Positions 1 through 9,129 of a DNA stretch of 64,000 nt are shown piece after piece. Position 1 is the stretch's first letter. Every line of letters begins with the position of its first letter. Position numbers and translations under genes: made by a program. The DNA lies in contig JBMNIP010000004.1 of NCBI GenBank assembly GCA_050951005.1, forward strand, positions 310,001 to 374,000. Direction: 5' to 3'. This stretch comes from UMGS1519 sp050951005. Its GTDB lineage: Bacteria > Actinomycetota > Coriobacteriia > Coriobacteriales > Eggerthellaceae. The notes beneath the pieces are model-generated. The model made no database searches. It worked only from the letters and a program-made list of their open reading frames with translations, and was not told the origin of the DNA.

Positions 1-1317
1 ATTCTCCTCGAGATGCACGATGGCGCCGCATCCCTGTTCCTGTGCTTTGCGGACACGGGCGACATAGTTCTTGAATACGGAGAGATCGGCATATCGGAAG
101 CGATAGATGCTCTGCTGCGCGTCTCCGACCACGCACATCCGCGGACTCAGCGCGCCGTTTTCGCCGCCGGCCACGAGGTTGATCATGCCGACCTGCGCTT
201 GGTTGGTGTCTTGGAATTCGTCGACCATCACCAGCTTGAATCGATCGCGGTAGCGGGCGCGAATCGACGGATAGCGCGGATCTTGGAGCGCTTCGGCGCA
301 ACGGATGAGCAAGTCATCGTTATCGAGCACCCCCAGCTGCGTCTTCAGGTCAGAAAAACGCCCTTCGGCCTCTTCGACGAGCGAAAGCAGCGTTGAAAGA
401 TGCGGTTGGGCCGCAGCCAATCTCAAGCGGGCGATGCTTTCAATGTAGGCATCTGCCAATTCGCACAGTTCTTGGGCCTTGAATGTGCTGACGCGCCCGG
501 GAATCTTGGGGAACCGGGCCGCCCGGTCGAGCATCTCCTGGCTTGGCAGATCGAGCAGGTGAGCTTCGTTTTCGGGCGACGGTGCCGCCAGCACCGCATC
601 GGCCCCTTCGACTTCAAGTGCGGATTCGAGGGCGAACAGGATCTGGTCGTTCCACTTGTCGAGGGTTTTGGTGCCTCCCTTATCCTTGGTTTTGCCATAG
701 AGCCTGCGCCCACAGGAAACCAACTCGATGAAAGATGATGGCATTTCCGTGGTGGGAGGGGTTACGAAGGAGGAAGCCGGGGCCGCGCTGGAGGAAACGA
801 GGGACATGAGCTCTTCGAGCATGTAGGCGATATCATCACGTGAATACTCCCTGAATAGACCGGCGATGCCATCTTCGCTGTCATGGGCAGAGAAGGTATC
901 CTCAATTGCCTGGTGGCGCAGCTGTTGGCCCAGGTCCTCGGAGAGGATGCCGAATTCAGGGTCGAGACCGAGTGTCAGGGCGTTCTCTTTGAGGATGCGC
1001 GCGCACATGCCGTGGATGGTGCTGATCCACGCCCCATCGGCTTTCAGGGCTTGGTCGGCAAGTTCGGGATGCTGTTGCGAGGCATCCTGCAGGGCTTGCC
1101 GGATGCGGGATTTCAGCTCATTGGCCGCCTTCTTGGTGTAGGTGATGGCGAGGATCTCGTCGATATCGGAGACGCCGGACCGGCTCTTGTCTTCGAGTGC
1201 ATACACGATGCGGTTCGTCAACGTAGCGGTTTTCCCGCTCCCTGCGCCAGCGGCGACGGCGCAGGGGATACCGAAAGTGTCGCGGATGCACGTAAGCTGC
1301 GATGGTGTGGGCTTCAT
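1..1317 (-). CDS. UvrD/REP-type helicase, AddA-like, 3' end cut by window
   Basis: The N-terminal 439 residues of a superfamily 1A DNA helicase are visible; the gene runs off the left edge. It shows a Walker A motif AGAGSGKT at residues 23-30, a Walker B/motif II DEFQD near residue 365, motif III GDAQQSIYRFR near 400, and the beginning of motif IV (HLEEN) at the edge. The ATG overlaps the TGA of the upstream nuclease gene by one base (TGATG), so the two are probably translationally coupled. The pairing with an AddB-like nuclease suggests the helicase subunit of an AddAB-type complex that resects double-strand breaks for RecA loading. The C-terminal nuclease domain expected of AddA would lie outside the window, so a plain UvrD/PcrA helicase is not formally excluded. 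Confidence 0.87.
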   Translation of the reverse strand, partial: MKPTPSQLTCIRDTFGIPCAVAAGAGSGKTATLTNRIVYALEDKSRSGVSDIDEILAITYTKKAANELKSRIRQALQDASQQHPELADQALKADGAWISTIHGMCARILKENALTLGLDPEFGILSEDLGQQLRHQAIEDTFSAHDSEDGIAGLFREYSRDDIAYMLEELMSLVSSSAAPASSFVTPPTTEMPSSFIELVSCGRRLYGKTKDKGGTKTLDKWNDQILFALESALEVEGADAVLAAPSPENEAHLLDLPSQEMLDRAARFPKIPGRVSTFKAQELCELADAYIESIARLRLAAAQPHLSTLLSLVEEAEGRFSDLKTQLGVLDNDDLLIRCAEALQDPRYPSIRARYRDRFKLVMVDEFQDTNQAQVGMINLVAGGENGALSPRMCVVGDAQQSIYRFRYADLSVFKNYVARVRKAQEQGCGAIVHLEEN

Positions 1318-4220
1318 CAGGCTCGCCTCTCCTCGCAGGTGAAGATGGGGCAGAATCTGCAGGAGTCGGGATGCGCGGGCAGCGGCTCGACGCAACCGTT
1401 TCGCAGCGCTTTCACAGCCTGCCGGACACGGGCGGCTGCATGCGACTGCAGTGCGTCGAAGGACAGGGGGCCGGCGCTGGAAAGCCGGCAGTCATCCGCC
1501 TTCTTGAGCGTGGGGAGATCGGCAGCCGATCCGAGCGCATCTGCCGCATAGGCGCCGCGTACTTCGTTCCCCTTATGGTAGGACACGTATAGTGCGCCCA
1601 CAACATCGCGAACAGGGATAGCCTCCACACCGCTCGGGGTCTCGATTTCAAGCGACCCCAGCTGCTTTATGATGGCAGCATATATCAGCCCTTGCACCTT
1701 TCCGTGTTCGCGAAACCGTTGCCGGTCGGCATCGGTGGGATCCGCTTCAAGGGCGCAGTATTCGGATGTCAACGAGCCTTTGTAGTCGATGATGACGATG
1801 CGGCCCTTATCGTCCCGGTCGATGCGGTCGATACGGCCCGAGATCAACGCACCGGCGTACGGAACGTCTTCGACCTTGTATTCGAAGGCAACGGGCGTAA
1901 ACGCGGGCAAGAACGTGGTTTCGAAGGACAGCCAATCGTTTACCAGGGATTTCAAGGAATCGAATTCATGCTCCTCTGTGGTGCCCGGTAACGGGGCAAA
2001 ACGGTGCAGGGGAGCAAGCGAGCGTTGCTCGCGCCGGACGGATTCGAATACACCGTCCGGTTCTCCGAACATGCATTCCCGTGCCCGGTCGATATTCTCG
2101 GGGGTGACCTTCTCGCCGAATGTCCGGTAGAACGTCTGGAATATCCGATGCATGAATTCGCCCCGTTCGGCGGGACCAAAGCCCTCGTCCAATTCCTCTG
2201 TGCCCAGGCGCCTTGAGGAGAACCACCGATACGGGCAATCGAGGTAGGCGTCTATCTGAGAGGGAGACAGCCTGCAGGGCTCCTGGTCAGAATCCCTTTC
2301 GGGAAGCGGGGTGGCTACAAGCGGGATTTGGTTGCCCACATTGCCGCGCGCGGGCGGCTTGCCCTTGCTGAAATCAAGGAGGCTCTGCTGGCGTCCGGGG
2401 CACACATCGGCGAAGAGGTCGTCTTCTCCGGAATCTATGCGCCGATCCATCAGAGAGGTGGGCAGGCGGTACAGATCATCGACCGGTTCGGGTTCGCCTT
2501 CGGCATTGCGCTGCCGGTAGGCATCGACGAATTCCTCCCACATGGCACTGGGATACAGCGGCTCGGCAGCTTCGTTGCTCAATTGCCGTTCGAGTATCAG
2601 GCGGGATTTCGGCACCTTCGTCAGGGCTGTGAAACGACGGCGTTCTGCGGAAAGCGGCGGTTCGGTTTGGCGTCTGATGCCGAATCGTTCCAACAACAGG
2701 TCAGTTGCGGTTTGGCGCTCGGCAAGCGGGTAGCTTTCACTGGTGAGGTCGCAGACGATGAGCCCGGCCATGCTTTCCTCGGCAAGTTGGGACGCCTGTT
2801 GCTGGGACATGATGATTATCTGGGGGGTGCGGCCGGCTTCGGAGGGCACAGTGCTGCGGGAAACGCTGAATGAGGAGTGGGCAAGCACATTATCCAACGC
2901 CGTCTGATCGGCCAGGCCGAAGCGCACAGCCTGCTCCATAACCTGTTCCAAGACGTCGATGGCCAGGAGCTGTTCATGCACATCGGCGGATGACAGCAGC
3001 GAGCCTTCGATGGCACGATACTGTTTCTTGCAGCGTGTCAGATTGCCGGCGGCGCTGCGGGTAACCGCATCGTCGAGTTCGGCAAACGCCTGCGCACTCG
3101 ATGTCGGGATGCCGGGCAGCCCGTCTGATGGTCCGCCGCGCAGGGCGGCAATGACCGAGCTGCGGTCTATCAGGCGATCGTTTCTCAGCCGTTTATCCCA
3201 TTTCCAGACGGTAGCCTTATCCAGATGCAGATACGACGAGTGCAGCACATCGGTGAGGGCGTCGCGGTTCCAGGGCGCGGTGTCACGATGAACGGCTGCC
3301 AGGCTGTTGTACGTTTTTCCGAAATCCGTCTCACCGAACGTGCGTTGGGCTCGAACGGCGACGGATCGGTCACGCTCTGCCAAAGCGGGAGAGATGCGCC
3401 GGTACATCTCGAACGGCCGTTTCGCTGCTATCGCAATCGTGCCTTCAGGGTCTTCGGCAAGGATATCGTCGATGCCCTGCAGCACGGAAAGGGGCTGAGC
3501 ATACTGTCCCGAGGGGAAGGCGAATCGGACCCGTTCACGATCGATCGCCTCGAGTTTTCCCTGCTTCCTGCATTCGATGCGCGTCAAGTGCAGGGCATCA
3601 ACCGCGTTGAAGAAGCGTTCTTCAGGCGTGAGGAACGGCCTTTTCCCCAGCCAGCAGACATTGATGGGGTGGGGGAAGGCTTCTGCGGCATGATCGGCCA
3701 AATAGGAGAGTGCCCGGCCCAACCCAATGAGTCCGGAATCCTGTTCGGTCAGGGCGTAACGGGCTACGCATGCAAGCAATTCCCATTCTGCCGGGCTGAA
3801 GGAGCGCCCATCGATTGAAGAGGCGGGCAAGGGTTCTTGTACTGCGCATTCGAGAGCTCTCTCGAAAGACGGCGTACCGAGTCCCCATTCGGCACAGAGC
3901 GCCAGCGAGCTTGAAAGGTTGGGCGTACGGACAAGATAGCGAAGCGGTCGCTCGGTCAAGGTGCGTTCGGCGATAGTCAAGCGCTCGATCTCGGTTGCAA
4001 AACGCCTGCCGTCGCCATGGAGCTCCCAAATGCCCTCGATCCATTCGGGAAATGTTTGCGCGATGACGCCGAAGCACCCTTCGGGCGAAGAGCCTCCGTC
4101 AATGCCGCGATGTGCGAGGTTCCAGTTTTTCGCCTGGGCATAGGATTCGGCGAGAAGGACATCGCAATCCTGGGGTGCCCAACACCCGGAATCGGCGGTT
4201 GTCCGAAGGTCGAACGCCAT
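1317..4220 (-). CDS. PD-(D/E)XK nuclease, AddB-like exonuclease subunit
   Basis: A 967-residue protein. The last 320 residues form a PD-(D/E)XK nuclease of the RecB/AddB type: a SPSQIDAYLDCPYRWF entry helix, GRIDRID followed by IIDYKGS (catalytic Asp and Lys, near residue 815), and a C-terminal CRFCPIFTC cluster. Together with the Cys of DCPYRW this gives four cysteines, as in the iron-sulfur staple of AddB nucleases. The upstream two thirds resemble the inactive helicase-like half of AddB and show no Walker A motif. I chose the ATG at 4220, preceded by AAGGAG at good spacing, rather than an in-frame ATG at 4283 with no ribosome binding site. It is followed at once by the AddA-like helicase. 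Likely role: end resection during recombination repair. Confidence 0.85.
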   Translation of the reverse strand: MAFDLRTTADSGCWAPQDCDVLLAESYAQAKNWNLAHRGIDGGSSPEGCFGVIAQTFPEWIEGIWELHGDGRRFATEIERLTIAERTLTERPLRYLVRTPNLSSSLALCAEWGLGTPSFERALECAVQEPLPASSIDGRSFSPAEWELLACVARYALTEQDSGLIGLGRALSYLADHAAEAFPHPINVCWLGKRPFLTPEERFFNAVDALHLTRIECRKQGKLEAIDRERVRFAFPSGQYAQPLSVLQGIDDILAEDPEGTIAIAAKRPFEMYRRISPALAERDRSVAVRAQRTFGETDFGKTYNSLAAVHRDTAPWNRDALTDVLHSSYLHLDKATVWKWDKRLRNDRLIDRSSVIAALRGGPSDGLPGIPTSSAQAFAELDDAVTRSAAGNLTRCKKQYRAIEGSLLSSADVHEQLLAIDVLEQVMEQAVRFGLADQTALDNVLAHSSFSVSRSTVPSEAGRTPQIIIMSQQQASQLAEESMAGLIVCDLTSESYPLAERQTATDLLLERFGIRRQTEPPLSAERRRFTALTKVPKSRLILERQLSNEAAEPLYPSAMWEEFVDAYRQRNAEGEPEPVDDLYRLPTSLMDRRIDSGEDDLFADVCPGRQQSLLDFSKGKPPARGNVGNQIPLVATPLPERDSDQEPCRLSPSQIDAYLDCPYRWFSSRRLGTEELDEGFGPAERGEFMHRIFQTFYRTFGEKVTPENIDRARECMFGEPDGVFESVRREQRSLAPLHRFAPLPGTTEEHEFDSLKSLVNDWLSFETTFLPAFTPVAFEYKVEDVPYAGALISGRIDRIDRDDKGRIVIIDYKGSLTSEYCALEADPTDADRQRFREHGKVQGLIYAAIIKQLGSLEIETPSGVEAIPVRDVVGALYVSYHKGNEVRGAYAADALGSAADLPTLKKADDCRLSSAGPLSFDALQSHAAARVRQAVKALRNGCVEPLPAHPDSCRFCPIFTCEERRA

Positions 4221-4538
4221 CTGCTCTCTCCTTGCCGTCGGATACTTCCTTGTATATCCTCGAAAAAACGGTTCCATCAGCATATCGCGAATGGACGCTG
4301 ATTGTCATCGTAGGGCATAATTCGATAGAGGATGGGACAAATCATGGACAGTCCCATGAACTGGCGGAGGATCTGCACACCTGATGCTGTTTCTTTCCAG
4401 GTTGGAAACCGGACCGTTAGAGGTTGAAGGGAAAAGCGGTACGGTTACGGCGAAAGCGCGCAGATGATCCATGTTGATGCGAGTTGCCTCGGCCTGGATG
4501 TTGATCCGCTGCCAGTCTGGATCGAAGGGGAGGAACAT
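4221..4538. other. Divergent intergenic region between addB-like gene and lipoprotein gene
   Basis: About 320 bases separating two divergent genes, so both promoters should lie here. I see no confident -35/-10 pair and no RNA gene. A short inverted repeat TTTCC-AGGTT-GGAAA near 4391-4405 and ACCGT/ACGGT half-sites around 4411-4447 are the only visible symmetries. No small ORF with a ribosome binding site was found. Confidence 0.5.
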
Positions 4539-5210
4539 ATGGGAAAAGCAATGAGAATATTAGCAGTGGCAGCTGTAGCATGCCTGGCTTGCCTGCTGCT
4601 TTCCGCTTGTGGAACGACCATGAGCCCGACCGATACCACTAAGGCATTCCTGGATGCGATGAAGGCTTCGGATACGGAAAAGATCTCACAATACTACAGT
4701 GGCGACGCTTCGGCGTTCGGCACGGATTCACTTGAACAGGAGCTCGGCTCATCATCGTCGGCAGGCAATCTCAGCGAAGAGGACAAGCAGAATCTGAAGA
4801 CGATTTCCGAGAAGATCATGGATTTCGATTACTCCGTCGGGAACGAGAAGATCGATGGCGATTCGGCGACGGTCGATGTGACCTTGAAGACCTACGACTT
4901 CGGTACCGCGTTGACCGATGCCGTCAACAATGTCTACACGTCGGTGCTCTCAGAGGCATTCAATGGGAAGACCCCTTCGAGCGAGAAGATCGCCTCCAAG
5001 GTGTACAAGGAGTTTGCCAAGCAGATCGGCAAGCACAAAGAGAAGTCCGAGACGACCACCGTTACGATGAAACTTGCCAAGGAGGATGGGAGCTGGAAGG
5101 TAAGCGAGGTCGATGAGGATTTCCTCGATGCCCTTACCGGCAAGATGATCTCCTCGATGGGCGCCCTTGACGCTTCGGCTTCTACGAGCTCGAGTTCGGC
5201 AGCTGCATAG
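4539..5210 (+). CDS. Putative lipoprotein of unknown function
   Basis: A 223-residue exported protein. The N-terminus is a lipoprotein signal peptide: positive start (MGKAMR), hydrophobic core, and lipobox LSAC with Cys24 as the predicted lipidated residue. The mature part begins TKAFLDAMKASDTEKISQYY, a pattern seen in small DUF4878/DUF5105-type lipoproteins with an NTF2-like fold, and ends in a Ser/Ala-rich tail. The start is the ATG after GGGGAGG, not the upstream in-frame ATG at 4464, because only this one places a signal peptide at the N-terminus. It stands alone between divergent and downstream genes and is followed by a strong hairpin. Function cannot be named from the sequence. Confidence 0.8.
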   Translation: MGKAMRILAVAAVACLACLLLSACGTTMSPTDTTKAFLDAMKASDTEKISQYYSGDASAFGTDSLEQELGSSSSAGNLSEEDKQNLKTISEKIMDFDYSVGNEKIDGDSATVDVTLKTYDFGTALTDAVNNVYTSVLSEAFNGKTPSSEKIASKVYKEFAKQIGKHKEKSETTTVTMKLAKEDGSWKVSEVDEDFLDALTGKMISSMGALDASASTSSSSAAA

Positions 5211-5267
5211 CATCGGCAATCCGCCAGACGAGAGAGGGCATTGCTATATCCCGCATGCCGCCGTTCC

Positions 5268-5295
5268 ATCGGCACGGGCAAGCGCCCGTGCCGAT
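5268..5295 (+). terminator. Perfect 12-bp hairpin after lipoprotein gene
   Basis: ATCGGCACGGGC pairs perfectly with GCCCGTGCCGAT around an AAGC loop, 57 bases after the lipoprotein stop. No T-run follows, so it may be a weak or Rho-aided terminator, or an mRNA 3' stabiliser. Confidence 0.5.
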
Positions 5296-5443
5296 TCGCC
5301 GGATTTCGGTACGCGTATCGATGGCGCGAGAGAGAACGGGCAAAGGTCCATGGTTCTTGCTGGGCGCTCGCATGGTCCAGGAGTAGCATGCCAGATGAAG
5401 AAACCGTGCCCTGCCATTTCGGCAGCATGGGAAAGGGGCGAAC

Positions 5444-7006
5444 ATGGTGAAGTACTACCTGGGATTCGATGCCGGAACGCAGAGCGTGAAAGTTGCCGTA
5501 TACGATCAGGATATGAATTGCGTGGCACAATCTGCCGCAGCGACCACATTGACCTACCCTCATCCGGGTTGGGTGAATATGGATGTGGACGAGTACCTTG
5601 AGCTGACCATCGAGGGCATGGCCGCCTGCTCGGCCCAGATGCGCGCGAAGCACCTGGATCCCGCCGGGGTTCAATGCATCATGGGCGACGGTGTCATCTG
5701 CGGCATTGCCGGGGTTGATGCTGACGGAAACGCCATCACACCCTATGTGAACTACCTGGATTCCCGCACGAAGGGCGACGAGCAGCTGATCAATAGCTGG
5801 AACCTGGATATCTGGGGGCGCGAGACCGGCAATCCCCAAGCGAACTGTATGTTCCCGGCGCTGTTTGCCCGCTGGTTCTTAGAGAACGTCCCCGGTTTCA
5901 GGGAGAAAGGCGCGAAGTTCGTTCACGATGCGCCCTACGTGCTTGCCCACCTAGCGGGCTTGAAGGCCGAAGACATGTTCGTCGACTGGGGCGCCATGTC
6001 AGGGTGGGGCCTTGGGTACCGGGTAGAAGACAAGTGCTGGTCCGATGAGCAGTTGGATCTACTCGGCATTCCGCGTGAGATGATGCCCCGCATCGTCAAG
6101 CCGTGGGATATCATCGGAAACCTGACTCCCGAGATGGCTGCGCGTACCGGTTTTCCGGCCGGCATCCCGATTTGTGGTGGAGCGGGCGATACCATGCAGT
6201 CGATGCTAGGATCGGGCAACCTGCATGCGGGCCAAGCGGTGGACGTTGCGGGGACCTGCAGCATGTTCTGCGTATCGACCGATGGGATTATTCCCGCGCT
6301 CTCGCAGCCGGGTACCGGACTGGTTTTCAACAGCGGTACGCTTCCCGATACCTACTTCTATTGGGGATACATCCGCACGGGCGGGTTGGCGTTGCGCTGG
6401 TACAAGGACAATGTTTGCCGCAAGGAGGAAGACGGATCCTACTACCAGGTTCTCAGCAAGCAGGCGGCCGATATCGCACCGGGTGCAGACGGGGTTACGT
6501 TCCTTCCGTACCTTACCGGCGGTACCAATGACATCGAATCGGCGACAGGCTGCTTTTTGAACCTGACCCTCGATTCCGACCAAGCCGTGCTTTGGCGTGC
6601 AGTGCTGGAAGCCATCGGATACGACTACATGGAGATTGCGCGGTTGTATGAAGCTGCAGGGGTAGATATGAGCCGCCTGACGATTACCGAGGGAGGAAGC
6701 CGTGACGATCTATGGAATCAGATGAAGGCCGACATGTTGGATGCAACGGCGATCACGCTTGAGAATGCGGGCAGTGCCATCATGACCGATTGCCTGTTCG
6801 GTGCCTATGCTACCGGCGCGGTTTCGGATATCACAGAGGCGCTGACGGAGAGCTTGGATATCAAGCGCACCTATAAGCCCGATGCCGGCAACCATGCATT
6901 CTACGAACGACAGTACGAGCTGCGCACCAAGCTGGTAAAGCAGGATATGGGTGCGGCGTTCGATACGATTCGGCAAATGGCATCAGAGCAGGAGCTTGCA
7001 GAATAA
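5444..7006 (+). CDS. FGGY-family carbohydrate kinase
   Basis: A 520-residue sugar kinase of the FGGY (ASKHA) superfamily. The N-terminal phosphate-binding loop YYLGFDAGTQSVKVAVYD and the C-terminal ATPase segment GGGAGDTMQSMLGSG through VAGTCSMFCVS fit the family, as does GGSRDDLWNQMKADML. Length matches xylulokinase-type members, and the HPGWVNMDVDEYL segment is like the xylulokinase N-terminal PGW(V/W)EQDP signature. Substrate cannot be assigned with confidence; xylulose or another ketose/polyol is likeliest. A GGGG-containing ribosome binding site precedes the ATG. It converges on a permease gene across a shared bidirectional terminator, which hints at, but does not prove, a linked uptake and phosphorylation route. 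Confidence 0.9.
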   Translation: MVKYYLGFDAGTQSVKVAVYDQDMNCVAQSAAATTLTYPHPGWVNMDVDEYLELTIEGMAACSAQMRAKHLDPAGVQCIMGDGVICGIAGVDADGNAITPYVNYLDSRTKGDEQLINSWNLDIWGRETGNPQANCMFPALFARWFLENVPGFREKGAKFVHDAPYVLAHLAGLKAEDMFVDWGAMSGWGLGYRVEDKCWSDEQLDLLGIPREMMPRIVKPWDIIGNLTPEMAARTGFPAGIPICGGAGDTMQSMLGSGNLHAGQAVDVAGTCSMFCVSTDGIIPALSQPGTGLVFNSGTLPDTYFYWGYIRTGGLALRWYKDNVCRKEEDGSYYQVLSKQAADIAPGADGVTFLPYLTGGTNDIESATGCFLNLTLDSDQAVLWRAVLEAIGYDYMEIARLYEAAGVDMSRLTITEGGSRDDLWNQMKADMLDATAITLENAGSAIMTDCLFGAYATGAVSDITEALTESLDIKRTYKPDAGNHAFYERQYELRTKLVKQDMGAAFDTIRQMASEQELAE

Positions 7007-7021
7007 CGCCAGGCGAAAAGC

Positions 7022-7064
7022 AAGAGAAATGCCCTGCAGCATCATGCCGCAGGGCATTTCTCTT
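7022..7064. terminator. Perfect 16-bp bidirectional terminator
   Basis: AAGAGAAATGCCCTGC at 7022-7037 pairs perfectly with 7049-7064, with an 11-base loop. It lies between the convergent kinase and permease genes. On the minus strand the tail reads CTTGCTTTTCG, on the plus strand TATAC, so both transcripts could stop here. Confidence 0.75.
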
Positions 7065-7093
7065 ATACGGGGAAGGAATCGTTGCGAGTGCGT

Positions 7094-8578
7094 CTATTCT
7101 CGCGAGGATCCCTTCTTTTCCTGTTCACTTTCTTGCTCGTCATGGGCGGCTTTGCTTGCTTTCCGTCGTTCGGCTGCCGCTGCGAGCTTCTTCTCGGTTT
7201 CTTCATCGGTGATGTGCTGGCGCTTTGCCGCCTCGTGGTAATCGCCGAGGATCTTGTCCTTATCGGCTAGCAGCAGGTACAGGAACACGCCTGCAACCAG
7301 TCCGACGCCGCCGCCGCGTGCCAGGATGAAGCCGGCCATCATGCCCGCAACGCCCTGGTCCACCTTATCGAAGCACATATCGAAGCAGATCTGCGTGCAG
7401 ATGTAGCCCTGGATGCACATTACCGTGAGCAGGATGGCGGAAGAAGATGCTGCGGCCAACTGGTACACCGGATAGATGAACAAGCCGAGCATCGTGAAGA
7501 TCAGGTTCGTGGCCGATCCGTCGTAGATGGAGTCCATTCCCTCGCGACCGCCCTGCTTGTAGCGCTGGTAGGTGGCTACGCAGTACGGCGGGCTCAGCGG
7601 GCCGGCCAGGGCCGGGTACGGGGCGAAGAGGGACAGCAGGACGTTGCGGATGCCGCAGACCGCATTCGTGCGGCCGGGATCCAGCTCGATGAACTCGTCA
7701 TCGCGCATGGCCTGGATACCCAGTTGCTGGACGGTGACGAAGTCGCCGAATGCGATGACCCAGGCGATCAATGCGATAGGCAATGCTTGAAGCCAGATAT
7801 CCGGTGCGGCGAATCCGATGGAGAACGGGGATACCGCTCCGAAGAGCACACTCAGATCGGGTACGCGGATGATGCCTTCCTGACCGATGCCCGTGTAATC
7901 GAACTCGCCCGTGACTCCTCCGACGATGAACAGGGCGATGACGGCGAATAGGAAGCTGTAGTTGCCCAATACGGCAACCAGTTTGTTCGTTTCCATCTTC
8001 ACGCGGATGCGCAGGCTGAACATAAGGAAGAAGACCACGACCACGCCGGCCAGGCAGCCCCAAGTGGCGGTGTCCATCGCTCCGCCGGTGGCCATGCGGG
8101 CATAGACGGCGTTGACGCCGGCGCCCAGTACGATACCGCCCTTCACACCGGTCGGTACCAAGGTATTCAGCTGTTTTGCCAGGCCGGTTAACCCGAGGAT
8201 CAGGAACAATAGACCGAGTTCCAGCTGGCATGCGGTCATCGCCTGCAAACGCACGGTGTAATCGTCGAAGCCTTCCAGATAGGCGATGACGATGGCCATC
8301 GCCGAGGTGATCCATCCGCAAACGCTCGGCTCGCCGAGCAGCCAGTTGCATGAGTACATACAGGTTTCGAAGATGACCAGTGCCCACGCGACGTTCGCAT
8401 CGAGCCCCAGCGTGCTTGTCAGCACAGCCAACGCCGAATACGACGTAGCTGCATTCATCAAGCCGGTGATTACCTCGGGAGCCGAGATGTTGAAATGGAT
8501 GAAGGGAATTCTTATTCGGAAGATTCCTGCGGGGATATACGGCTGGATGCCGCCGTATTCACGCTTGAGAAGCGCCAT
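7094..8578 (-). CDS. Multipass membrane permease, possibly SLC23/nucleobase-transporter-like
   Basis: A 494-residue integral membrane protein with about 12 hydrophobic segments. Features include an inner VPTGVKGGIVLGAGVNAVYARM helix, a FAAPDIWLQALPIALIAWVIAFGDFVTVQQLG segment, and a charged cytoplasmic C-terminus (KILGDYHEAAKRQ, then Lys/Glu-rich). The arrangement recalls the SLC23/SLC26 fold of xanthine/uracil permeases, but the classical signature is not clear, so the substrate is open. I start it at the ATG at 8578, immediately after AAAGGAGG; the long upstream in-frame extension to 8782 has no membrane or ribosome-binding logic. It converges on the FGGY kinase and is preceded by a long AT-rich regulatory region. 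Confidence 0.8.
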   Translation of the reverse strand: MALLKREYGGIQPYIPAGIFRIRIPFIHFNISAPEVITGLMNAATSYSALAVLTSTLGLDANVAWALVIFETCMYSCNWLLGEPSVCGWITSAMAIVIAYLEGFDDYTVRLQAMTACQLELGLLFLILGLTGLAKQLNTLVPTGVKGGIVLGAGVNAVYARMATGGAMDTATWGCLAGVVVVFFLMFSLRIRVKMETNKLVAVLGNYSFLFAVIALFIVGGVTGEFDYTGIGQEGIIRVPDLSVLFGAVSPFSIGFAAPDIWLQALPIALIAWVIAFGDFVTVQQLGIQAMRDDEFIELDPGRTNAVCGIRNVLLSLFAPYPALAGPLSPPYCVATYQRYKQGGREGMDSIYDGSATNLIFTMLGLFIYPVYQLAAASSSAILLTVMCIQGYICTQICFDMCFDKVDQGVAGMMAGFILARGGGVGLVAGVFLYLLLADKDKILGDYHEAAKRQHITDEETEKKLAAAAERRKASKAAHDEQESEQEKKGSSRE

Positions 8579-8734
8579 AGAGCCTCCTTTCGGGCATGGC
8601 GGGCTTCCTTGCTGCCAAAGAGGGGAATACGAGCAGGTCTGTGCGTATGCATTCCTATCCATGCGTGCTTTGAATCGCCATGCATTCGAGATATTGCAAG
8701 CGTGAATGATTTTATTCTTATCTTTGCGAAAACC

Positions 8735-8743
8735 TAACGATGC
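8735..8743 (+). promoter_or_regulatory. TAACGATGC half-site
   Basis: A copy of the half-site that forms the palindrome at 8947-8971, about 160 bases upstream of the permease start. Its recurrence within 240 bases suggests binding of one regulator to several sites. Confidence 0.45.
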
Positions 8744-8841
8744 TTTCGACGGAATATTAATTTTGATGATAAAAAATGGCAAAATCTATTCAAAAAGAAT
8801 AGGTTCAGGTCAAAATTATGCAGAATTTAATATAGAAAATA

Positions 8842-8849
8842 GCATCGTT
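8842..8849 (-). promoter_or_regulatory. AACGATGC half-site (reverse orientation)
   Basis: GCATCGTT on the plus strand is the reverse complement of AACGATGC. It is spaced about 105 bases from the neighbouring copies on each side. Confidence 0.45.
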
Positions 8850-8946
8850 TTGACAGAGTTATATTAGAATCGCAAATAGTTTGATGGACAGAACAATATA
8901 TATGTCCAAAATTTTTTGACATGGTCATGGTGCAAATTGAAAATAA

Positions 8947-8971
8947 TAACGATGCATAAGATGCATCGTTA
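8947..8971. promoter_or_regulatory. Perfect 11-bp inverted repeat, likely operator
   Basis: TAACGATGCAT and ATGCATCGTTA are perfect reverse complements separated by AAG. The arm contains the AACGATGC half-site found twice more downstream towards the permease. This is typical of a dimeric regulator binding site; no T-run makes it a terminator. Confidence 0.6.
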
Positions 8972-9059
8972 ACTATAATTTAGATAAATATTTTCTATCG
9001 AACTCGACAAAGCAGACTGAGAAAGCGGAATCCAAGGTACGGGAATGCGTCTCGCTTTG

Positions 9060-9091
9060 AAAAGAAAAACCTCCCGCTGTGTGCGGGCGGT
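9060..9091 (-). terminator. Rho-independent terminator of the zinc-ribbon gene
   Basis: On the minus strand a stem (CCCGC/GCGGG extended by two pairs past one mismatch, loop ACACA) is followed by TTTTTCTTTT. It lies 40-70 bases past the stop of the zinc-ribbon gene. Confidence 0.75.
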
Positions 9092-9129
9092 AATCGGTTA
9101 TCGGCAGGCAGAAGGCGGACGTGCTCAAG

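Larger units (their letters stand above)
8579..9129. other. AT-rich intergenic region with repeated AACGATGC elements
   Basis: A 551-base gap between two minus-strand genes. About 8700-9000 is strikingly AT-rich compared with its surroundings. It holds one perfect 11-bp inverted repeat and two further copies of the same half-site, a GGACA/TGTCC inverted repeat near 8886-8907, and two plus-strand TTGACA hexamers (8850, 8917) with no plus-strand gene to serve. No ORF with a ribosome binding site is visible. It is best read as the control region of the permease gene. Confidence 0.65.

Noticed and set aside
8850..8920. Two TTGACA hexamers on the plus strand as promoters
   Set aside because: Neither has a good -10 at 16-18 bases, and no plus-strand gene starts before 10258.
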